Of a DNA stretch of 6,088 nt, positions 1 to 6,088 are shown one piece after another (positions within the stretch are counted from its first letter, which is position 1; every line of letters starts with the position of its first letter). Source of the DNA: Bacteroidia bacterium (GTDB taxonomy: Bacteria; Bacteroidota; Bacteroidia; Cytophagales; Cyclobacteriaceae); contig JAAURZ010000161.1 in the NCBI GenBank assembly GCA_012031955.1, forward strand, positions 1-6,088, in the 5' to 3' direction. Made by a program: the position numbers and the translations under genes. Below the pieces are notes generated by a model. That model worked only from the letters and a program-made list of their open reading frames with translations, searched no databases and was not told where the DNA came from.

Positions 1-2
1 CC

Positions 3-1142
3 AGGACAACACGTCCAAACATCAACACATTCTCCGGTTTTCCGCCCGCAGTGCTCACAAGCCTGCCCGCTATATCGCTCTCGCAAGATGCGCTCTCCAA
101 TAACACCTCGTGCCAGTCGCCCGATGGGCAAATTCAGTCAACAATAAGTGGGGGATCTCTCACACTCGGGCCGCCAACCCCCAACCAGACAAGCCCTCAG
201 GCTTCGTTCACTTATACATGGACATCTGATAACAGCCAGGACCCGTCACTGCCCAAAAACATCCAAACCGACGGCACTACACCCATCGTGTTGAATGGCC
301 TCGCCGGTGGAACGTACACGCTTTTGGTGGAAGATGATTACTCCGATTGCTCGCAAACCCGGGTTTTCGTAATAACAGACCCTTCACCCGATAACTCCTT
401 TACCGTAGGCACAACCACTCCTTCGGTGTGCGTGGGAGAGCAAGGAATAATAACGCTATCCAACTCCGAGGCTTCACCGCCCGCGCCGCCTCCAGGGGTG
501 GTGTATGAAATATATAAAGACGGCGCACCCACCGGCATCACGCAGAACGGTACAGGTGCGCTATTGGTATTTATTATCCCGCCGGCAGAACTTTCGTCTG
601 CTGGTACCACTTACAACTTCACTATCCAGGGGTCCAACGGGTTCTGTACCCCTGTGTTCATGACGGGTTCCGCTGATATCACAGTGAACCCTCAACCGGT
701 ATTAACTCCTTCGGGAGACATACTACTGTCCTGCGCCGGCGACACCGATGGCGCGGGCACTTTTACGGCGAGCGGTGGCACACCAGGCTACACCTTTACA
801 GTCGACAGCAACACGACGGGTGCCACCACGAGCACAACAGCGACAACACTCGATTTCACCGGTGCTGGCATAGGTGCGATCACTGTAACGGTGACAGATG
901 CCAACGGATGTACGCAACAGGCGACGATCAATATCACAGAGCCGCCGGTATTGACGCTCACCACCACCGGCGACATTCTGCTGGGGTGCAACGGCGACAC
1001 TGATGGCGCGGGCACATTCACCGCAGGTGGCGGTACACCGGGCTATACTTTTACGGTAGACTTGAATACAACAGGGCAACCACAAGCACTACCGCCACGA
1101 CTCTTGATTTTACAGGTGCTGGCATCGGCGTTGTTACTGTGA
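3..1142 (+). CDS. Giant SprB-like repeat surface protein, segment 1 (5'-partial, ends in a frameshift)
   Basis: The frame is open from the first complete codon of the window, so the true start lies upstream; the GTG at 51 is internal. Residue order: a divergent SprB-like unit at about 72-383 (Cys, SPDG, then GLAGGTYTL and a second Cys, ending VITDP); an Ig-like domain at about 384-695 (SVCVGEQG, YEIYKDG, a second Cys, ending ITVNP); then SprB-like unit 1 (696-944, 83 residues) and most of unit 2. Coding is genuine to about 1076. One missing G in the GGG at 1074-1076 then throws the frame, and the last 22 codons to the TGA at 1140-1142 are out of frame, low in repeat character. By family, the product should be an extracellular adhesin or motility-surface protein exported by T9SS; that role is inferred. 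No signal peptide is visible because the N-terminus is outside the window. The neighbour segment at 1076-2662 is the continuation of the same gene. Confidence 0.85.
   Translation, partial: RTTRPNINTFSGFPPAVLTSLPAISLSQDALSNNTSCQSPDGQIQSTISGGSLTLGPPTPNQTSPQASFTYTWTSDNSQDPSLPKNIQTDGTTPIVLNGLAGGTYTLLVEDDYSDCSQTRVFVITDPSPDNSFTVGTTTPSVCVGEQGIITLSNSEASPPAPPPGVVYEIYKDGAPTGITQNGTGALLVFIIPPAELSSAGTTYNFTIQGSNGFCTPVFMTGSADITVNPQPVLTPSGDILLSCAGDTDGAGTFTASGGTPGYTFTVDSNTTGATTSTTATTLDFTGAGIGAITVTVTDANGCTQQATINITEPPVLTLTTTGDILLGCNGDTDGAGTFTAGGGTPGYTFTVDLNTTGQPQALPPRLLILQVLASALLL
1074..1076 (+). other. Frameshift site: one base missing in a G run
   Basis: The sequence reads acagggcaacc where the repeat consensus (NTTGATTST) needs acaggggcaacc. 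Adding one G joins segment 1 to segment 2 with no other change and gives unit 2 its expected 85 residues (254 bp observed, 255 expected). Homopolymer shortening is a common sequencing error. Confidence 0.85.
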
Positions 1143-2662
1143 CGGTGACTGATGCCAACGGATGTTCAACGCAGTCATCCATAAACATAACACAGCCGCC
1201 GGTGCTCACCCTCGTGAACAGCGGCGATATTGCGCTGGCATGTGGCGGCGACACGAATGGAGCCGGCACTTTTACAGCGGCAGGTGGAACAGCGCCATAC
1301 AATTTTACGGTTGACTCTAACACAACAGGAGGCACTACCAGTACAACTGCAACAACGCTTGATTTCATCACTGCGGGTGCAGGTGCTATCACGGTAACTG
1401 TTACCGATGCTAACGGATGTACAGCGCAGTCCACGCTTACGACTACCGAGCCACCGGTGCTTACACTTACTACTACCGGCGATATTCTTTTGAATTGCAA
1501 TGGAGACACCAATGGCGCTGGCACGTTCACAGCGGCGGGTGGCACACCCGGCTACACATTCACGGTTGACGTCAACACCACGGGTTCCGCTACCAGCACC
1601 ACGGCCACTACATTGGATTTTAACGGTGCGGGTATCGGTGTTATTACCATAACCGTTACCGACGCTAATGGTTGCAGCCAGCAGGCTACCATCAATGTGA
1701 CGCAGCCACCGGCAATCACCCTGAATACGACAGGCGATATTCTGCTGGGGTGCAATGGCGATACCGATGGAGCAGGTACGTTTACAGCAGGCGGTGGCAC
1801 ACCCGGATACACATTTACTGTCGATACAAACACCACTGGCGCAACTACCAGCACAACGGCCACCACACTTGACTTTGCCGGGGCAGGCATCGGTACAATT
1901 ACGGTCACAGTGACCGACGCCAACGGATGTTCGACGCAATCGACTATCAACGTAACGCAGCCACCAGTACTGGTACTTACGCCCTCCGCAGATGTCGCTT
2001 TGTTGTGTAACGGCGACTCAAACGGCGCGGGTACTTTTACCGCGAGCGGCGGCACGGCGCCATATGCATTCACCGTCGATGCGAATACCACCGGAGGTGC
2101 AACCAGCATTACTGCGACGACGCTTGACTTTAGCGGAGCTGGCGCAGGCGCTATCACTGTAACTGTGACAGATGCCAACGGCTGCTCACAACAGGCGACT
2201 ATCAATGTGACCGAACCGGTGGTGCTCACCTTGGTAACAACCGGCGATATTCTTTTGGGCTGCAATGGAGACACTGATGGCGCCGGGACATTCACGACCG
2301 GAGGAGGTACGCCAGGATACACATTCACCATCGATACCAACACAACAGGCGCTGCTACGAGCACCACGGCTACAACACTTGATTTCACGGGTGCGGGCAT
2401 TGGTGTCATCACCGTGACCGTGACAGATGCGAATGGCTGCTCACAGCAAGCCACCATCAATGTCACCCAGCCGCCGGTGCTGACTTTGGTTAACAGTGGA
2501 GACATAGCACTTAGCTGCGGCGGCGACACGACTGGCGCCGGCACCTTTACCGCTGCCGGCGGCACGGCACCATACATCTTCACCGTCGACGCCAACACAA
2601 CCGGGGGTACAACAAGCACGACGGCTACGACGCTCGATTTTGCGAATGCCGGCGCCGCGTAA
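1076..2662 (+). CDS. Giant SprB-like repeat surface protein, segment 2 (internal fragment between two frameshifts)
   Basis: This continues segment 1 after a one-base loss at 1074-1076. The repeat consensus resumes in this frame with GATTSTTATTLDF, well before the first start-like codon (GTG at 1139), so 1139 is not a real initiation site; no ribosome binding site or spacer fits there. It carries the end of SprB-like unit 2, complete units 3-7 (starts 1199, 1454, 1709, 1964, 2219) and most of unit 8 (from 2474). Each unit is 85 residues, with Cys near position 15, FTASGG/FTAAGG, FTVD, a Thr-rich NTTG..TSTTATTLDF hairpin-like stretch, VTVTDANGC and a closing TQP or TEP. The segment contains no Lys, Arg, His or Trp. 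It stops at TAA 2660-2662 only because a base is missing from the GCCGGC(G) run around 2654-2659. Function is as for segment 1: a probable T9SS-exported extracellular repeat protein. Confidence 0.85.
   Translation, partial: ATTSTTATTLDFTGAGIGVVTVTVTDANGCSTQSSINITQPPVLTLVNSGDIALACGGDTNGAGTFTAAGGTAPYNFTVDSNTTGGTTSTTATTLDFITAGAGAITVTVTDANGCTAQSTLTTTEPPVLTLTTTGDILLNCNGDTNGAGTFTAAGGTPGYTFTVDVNTTGSATSTTATTLDFNGAGIGVITITVTDANGCSQQATINVTQPPAITLNTTGDILLGCNGDTDGAGTFTAGGGTPGYTFTVDTNTTGATTSTTATTLDFAGAGIGTITVTVTDANGCSTQSTINVTQPPVLVLTPSADVALLCNGDSNGAGTFTASGGTAPYAFTVDANTTGGATSITATTLDFSGAGAGAITVTVTDANGCSQQATINVTEPVVLTLVTTGDILLGCNGDTDGAGTFTTGGGTPGYTFTIDTNTTGAATSTTATTLDFTGAGIGVITVTVTDANGCSQQATINVTQPPVLTLVNSGDIALSCGGDTTGAGTFTAAGGTAPYIFTVDANTTGGTTSTTATTLDFANAGAA
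2654..2659 (+). other. Frameshift site: one base missing in a GC-rich run
   Basis: The sequence reads ggcgccgcgtaatc where the consensus AGAGVI needs ggcgccggcgtaatc. The loss of one G creates the TAA at 2660-2662. Repair gives unit 8 its 85 residues (254 bp observed) and joins segments 2 and 3. Confidence 0.83.
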
Positions 2663-3252
2663 TCACCATCACGGTAACCGACGCCAGCGGCTGTACTGCA
2701 CAATCTACACTCACAATCACTGAGCCGCCTGCGTTGACACTGGTAACAACCGGCGACATTCTCCTTGGTTGCAACGGCGACACCAACGGCGCGGGCACCT
2801 TTACCGCCGCAGGAGGTACGCCTGGATACACTTTCACTGTGGATGCCAACACGACGGGCGCCACGACCAGTACCACCGCGACCACGCTTGACTTCACTGG
2901 CGCAGGTATTGGTGTACTCACCGTAACGGTGACCGACGCCAATGGCTGTACGCAGCAAGCCACGATCAATGTGACTGAACCTCCCGCGATAACGTTGGCA
3001 ACTACCGGCGATATACTCCTTAATTGTAACGGCGACACAAATGGCGCAGGTACCTTCACGGCGGCGGGCGGCACGCCAGGTTATACATTTACCGTGGATG
3101 CCAACACCACGGGTGCTACCACCACTACAACGGCAACGACGCTTATTTACGGGGGCCGGCGCCGGCTCATCACCGTAACAGTAACTGACGTTCACGCGGC
3201 TGCAGCACGCAAGCGACCATTAATGTCAACGAACCACCTGTGCTGGTACTGA
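2659..3252 (+). CDS. Giant SprB-like repeat surface protein, segment 3 (internal fragment)
   Basis: The consensus of SprB-like unit 8 resumes at 2659 (VITITVTDASGC) directly after the frame break, and the frame then covers unit 9 (2728-2982) and unit 10 (2983-3236). A TTG at 2734 is the first start-like codon but lies inside unit 9, so it is not credible as an initiation site. Near 3145-3167 the conserved LDFTGAG stretch is replaced by LIYGGRRRL; this fits loss of two bases then one base, after which ITVTVTD returns in the same frame. A further two-base gain between 3187 and 3200 ends the correct frame, and the final codons (AAAARKRP and on, to TGA 3250-3252) are out of frame. The Arg and Lys here are diagnostic, since in-frame units contain none. 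It is part of the same gene as its neighbours on both sides. Confidence 0.82.
   Translation, partial: VITITVTDASGCTAQSTLTITEPPALTLVTTGDILLGCNGDTNGAGTFTAAGGTPGYTFTVDANTTGATTSTTATTLDFTGAGIGVLTVTVTDANGCTQQATINVTEPPAITLATTGDILLNCNGDTNGAGTFTAAGGTPGYTFTVDANTTGATTTTTATTLIYGGRRRLITVTVTDVHAAAARKRPLMSTNHLCWY
3145..3200 (+). other. Cluster of small indels in SprB-like unit 10
   Basis: Two bases are lost near 3144-3149 (ctt-gattttacg expected, cttatttacg seen) and one near 3166 (ggcgctatc expected, ggctcatc seen), which together restore the frame after LIYGGRRRL. About 20-35 bases further on, gacgttcacgcggctgc replaces an expected 15-base gac-gcc-aac-ggc-tgc, a net gain of two that is not a pure insertion. 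Unit 10 is 254 bp, as these changes predict (-3 +2). Confidence 0.75.
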
Positions 3253-6088
3253 CGCCGTCAGTTGATTTTGCACTATTGTGTAACGGCGACACCGATGGCA
3301 CCGGCACGTTTACCGCGAGCGGCGGTACAGCGCCATACATTTTTACAGTTGATGTAAACACTACCGGCGGCACCACTAGTACCACAGCCGCCACCCTCGA
3401 CTTTGCAGGTGCTGGCGTTGGATCTATTACGGTAACCGTAACCGATGCAAGTGGCTGCACGCAGCAGGCCACCATTAATGTAACCGAGCCGGCGGCACTC
3501 ACACTGAATACTACAGGAGACATTTTGCTCACCTGCAATGGTGATACCAATGGCGCAGGCAGCTTCGCAGCAGGCGGAGGTACTCCCGGCTACACATTTG
3601 TGGTGGACACGAACACAACAGGAGCGGCCACCAGCACTACAGCCACAACCCTTGATTTTACAGGTGCAGGTATAGGAACAATTACAGTAACAGTAACAGA
3701 CGCCAATGGTTGTTCAACACAATCAACCATCAATGTAACGGAGCCTCCGCTGCCCACCACAGCAGATGCAGGCCCCGACAAGACAGTCTGTGGCCCTACT
3801 AACCTCGAAGGGAATACACCTGCTATCGGTACGGGTACCTGGACAATCATTGCTGGCGCTGGCGGAGCTCTTGCAAATGCCAACAATCCCACCTCCGGTT
3901 TTAGCGGCACTGCCGGCGTAACCTATACGCTGCGGTGGTCTATTGCGAATGGTCCATGCACACCAAGCACCGATAACGTAGACATTACGTTCGACATAAA
4001 TACACCGACCACTGCGGACGCTGGTCCCGATCAGGACCTTTGCGCAGCATCTACGGTTCTTGCCGGCAACACACCGTTAATAGGCGTAGGAGCATGGAGC
4101 ATCGTGAGTGGCGCAGGAGGAACAATAGTGGATCCTGCCGATCCTGTGTCAGCATTCAACGGCGTTCAAGGGACTACCTATGTGCTGCAATGGACCATCG
4201 ACTCGGGTGGGGGCTGTGCTACGAGCATCGACCAGGTTACAATCGTGCTGGGCGCGGATCCTACCATTGCCGATGCCGGAGCCGATCAGTCCGTGTGCAG
4301 TCCGTCAACAAACCTGGCCGGTAATATACCAGTCGTGGGTACGGGCTTATGGTCAATTGTGAGCGGCGTGGGTGGTGCTATCACCGATACCGCCGATCCG
4401 GCGAGTGCATTTTCCGGCGCTGCAGGTACCACATACGTTCTGCGCTGGACCATCAGCAGCGGAAGTTGTACGCCGTCGGAAGATGACGTACAGATAATTT
4501 TCGAGGTGGCGCCTACGACTGCCAACGCAGGACCAGACCAATTGAACATATGCGGGGCAGCCACGCTTGCAGCAAATACGCCTTTGGTTGGCACAGGCAC
4601 ATGGACTATTATGTCCGGTGCCGGCGGAGTGCTTGTTGATCCGACAGACCCGGCGACATCCTTTAGTGGTACCGCAGGTACGACCTACACATTGCGATGG
4701 ACGATCACTAACGGATCGTGCCCACCCAGCATTGATGAAGTAGATATATCATTTGATAGTAATACACCAACTGCCTCCAACGCGGGGCCCGATCAGCAAA
4801 TCTGTGGTACGTCAACGGTGCTTGGCGCCAACAACCCGGTAGTAGGTACGGGTTCGTGGAGCATTGTAAGTGGCGCAGGCGGTTCGGTTGGAAATACGTT
4901 TGATCCGAACTCCAACTTCGGTGGCACTGCTGGTGAAACATATTTGTTGCGTTGGGTAATCACCTCGGTATGCGGAAGCAGTGCAGACACCGTGATGATT
5001 GTTTTTGATGAGAACCCTACAATAGCAGATGCCGGAGTTGATGCATCGATATGTGGTCCCGTGGTTCTTTCGGCCAACGTGCCAACAGTGGGTACCGGAC
5101 AATGGACAATCATCACTGGCGCGGGAGGATTGCTTGCTGATCCAAACGATCCCAACAGTTTATTCTCCGGTGTTGGAGGAACCACCTACACATTACGCTG
5201 GACGATCACCAACGGAACCTGCCCCGCCAGTACTGACGAGGTGGATGTGGCCTTTGACGTGAATACGCCCACCACGGCAGATGCCGGCCCTGATCAGGCA
5301 GTGTGTGCTACGTTCACCACCCTCGCTGCCAACACTGCTGTCGTGGGCGTCGGGCAGTGGACCATCTTAAGCGGGGTAGGCGGTTCTTTCGTCGACGACA
5401 CCAGTCCGACCACTGACTTTAATGGAGCCGCAGGAGAAACCTATGTACTTCGCTGGGAAATATCTAACGGCGCGTTATGTACACCGAGCAACGATGACGT
5501 TACGATCGTGTTCGATATCGCACCTTCCGTGGCCGATGCAGGCGCTGACCAAACACAATGTACAACCACGGTTACGCTGGCTGGCAATACCCCTGTATCC
5601 GGAACGGGCACATGGTCAGTGATAAGCGGCCTTGGCGGCAGCTTTGTTGATCCGGCCAATCCAACGACGGACTTTACAGGAACATCAGGCGTCACTTACG
5701 TGCTACAGTGGGCGATATCCAATGCCTGCGGAAGCTCTACCGACGATGCAACGATTTCGTTTGACGCCCTGCCAACCACAGCGGACGCCGGGCCCGACAA
5801 GAATGTATGTGGGCCGACTACGATGGATGGAAATACGCCTGTTGTGGGCACCGGTACATGGACTATTATTGCGGGCGCCGGTGGTGTGCTTGCCGATCCC
5901 AACGATCCAGCTTCAACCTTCTCAGGTGTTGGTGGTACGACCTACACGCTGCGATGGACAATCGATAACGGCTCATGCCCGTCTAGCTTTGATGAAGTAG
6001 ATATTTCGTTCGATATAAACTACCCCAACCACTGCGTGATGCGGGACCGAATCAATCAATTTAGCGCAACTACTGCCACACTCGCAGC
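3189..6088 (+). CDS. Giant repeat surface protein, segment 4: last SprB-like units plus Ig/PKD-like array (3'-partial)
   Basis: The frame is open from just after the in-frame TGA at 3186-3188 to the window end, about 966 codons with no stop. The true sequence joins at about 3201 (CSTQATINV). It holds the end of SprB-like unit 10, units 11 (3237) and 12 (3492-3746), a Pro-Leu linker, then nine units of a second family and the start of a tenth. The first start-like codon, GTG 3240, is at residue 2 of unit 11, so this is not an independent gene. Second-family units open with PTTADAGPD, have an early Cys, GTGTWTI, GAGG, D-P-x-x-x-F-x-G, TTYTLRW, a late Cys and D-E-V-D-x-x-F-D. I see these as Ig/PKD-like beta-sandwich units; the family name is not certain. 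Proteins with such arrays often end in a gliding-motility-associated or T9SS sorting domain, which would lie beyond the window. Near 6021-6065 three single-base gains cause a short out-of-frame stretch before the frame is restored. Confidence 0.85.
3753..6088 (+). repeat. Tandem array of Ig/PKD-like protein repeats (249-255-bp unit), nine complete plus one partial
   Basis: Unit starts are 3753, 4005, 4260, 4512, 4767, 5016, 5268, 5523, 5772 and, in a shifted frame, 6025. Lengths are 84, 85, 84, 85, 83, 84, 85, 83 and 84 residues. Invariant or near-invariant features are DAG-x-D or NAGPD at the start, two Cys per unit, G-x-W-[TS]-[IV], SG-x-GG, TY-x-L-[RQ]-W and D-x-V/A-x-I near the end. The units at 4767 and 5523 share a CGSS variant at the second Cys and are two residues shorter. 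The array continues past the window edge. Confidence 0.9.
6021..6065 (+). other. Three single-base gains giving a compensated frame excursion
   Basis: The expected unit start PTTADAGPNQSIC is split over three frames. An extra T at 6021, an extra T at 6037 and an extra A at 6063 together add three bases, so the frame is regained at ATTATLAA just before the window end. Read straight through, the stretch gives YPNHCVMRDRINQFS, unlike any other unit. Confidence 0.75.

Larger units (their letters stand above)
696..3746 (+). repeat. Tandem array of twelve SprB-like protein repeats (255-bp unit)
   Basis: Unit starts are 696, 945, 1199, 1454, 1709, 1964, 2219, 2474, 2728, 2983, 3237 and 3492; the last ends at 3746. 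All are 85 residues after frame repair except unit 1, which is 83 (it lacks two residues near its start). Each unit has exactly two Cys, one after GDILL and one in DANGC, and keeps GDT[DN]G, FTVD, LDF and VTD acidic positions. Two sub-types alternate: one with GGTPGY and GAGIG, and one with GGTAPY, NTTGG and mostly GAGAG (units 3, 6, 8, 11). Unit n resembles unit n+5 more than its neighbours. The match to SprB-type repeats rests on spacing and motif order (C..GD..G..GG..PY....D..TVTVTDANGC). Confidence 0.9.

Noticed and set aside
51..53. GTG at 51 as the gene start
   Set aside because: The frame is open upstream to the window edge, no signal peptide follows, and no ribosome binding site is evident.
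2640..2740. Gene boundary or regulatory region after the TAA at 2660-2662
   Set aside because: Coding consensus continues directly in another frame with no gap, so there is no room for a promoter, terminator or ribosome binding site.
1552..3195. Long open frames on the - strand across the SprB-like array
   Set aside because: They mirror the repeat on the + strand. Their proteins are low-complexity, change with the frame, and lack start signals; the + strand carries clear domain motifs over the same span.
1074..3200. Programmed -1 frameshifting, since the three net changes all go in the same direction
   Set aside because: No slippery heptamer is present at the sites, three such events in one gene would be extraordinary, and other nearby indels need a sequence-error explanation anyway.
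696..3746. CRISPR array or other non-coding tandem repeat
   Set aside because: The period is a multiple of three, conservation is at the protein level with silent codon changes, and there are no spacers.
3..6088. Bacteroidota-type O-glycosylation sites (Asp-Ser/Thr-hydrophobic) as a major feature
   Set aside because: Despite the high Thr content, I find only a few sites that fit (for example DTT in the unit at 2474, DTA in the unit at 4260, DTV in the unit at 4767), not one per unit.

Overview
The window lies wholly inside one very large gene on the + strand. It encodes a secreted, tandem-repeat surface protein of a type typical of Bacteroidota: SprB-like repeats followed by Ig/PKD-like repeats, as in giant adhesins exported by the type IX secretion system (T9SS). 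The phylum is inferred from the repeat families. No signal peptide, start codon, C-terminal sorting domain, promoter or terminator falls in the window, because the reading frame is open at both edges. There is no RNA gene, mobile element or intergenic gap.

Layout: (1) 3-695, two non-array domains, first a divergent SprB-like unit (about 72-383), then an Ig-like domain (about 384-695). (2) 696-3746, twelve tandem SprB-like units of 85 residues (255 bp). (3) 3753-6088, nine complete units and the start of a tenth from a second family of 83-85 residues, with conserved W-x-I, GG, TY-x-L-x-W and D-x-V motifs. The two arrays are joined by a Pro-Leu linker at 3747-3752.

As printed, the gene is split into four open segments (3-1142, 1076-2662, 2659-3252, 3189-6088) by net frame changes near 1074, 2656 and 3190-3200. 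Two short out-of-frame excursions at 3145-3167 and 6021-6065 restore the frame by themselves. At every break the repeat consensus resumes at once in another frame and unit spacing stays at 254-255 bp. I therefore read the window as one protein of about 2,030 residues (within the window) carrying small indels. These are most likely sequencing or assembly errors; recent gene decay is the alternative.

The most interesting points are: a higher-order period of five units in the SprB-like array; about 1,088 consecutive residues with no Lys, Arg or His once the frame is repaired; strong protein conservation between units despite heavily diverged codons; and a mosaic-looking unit (5772-6024) in the second array.
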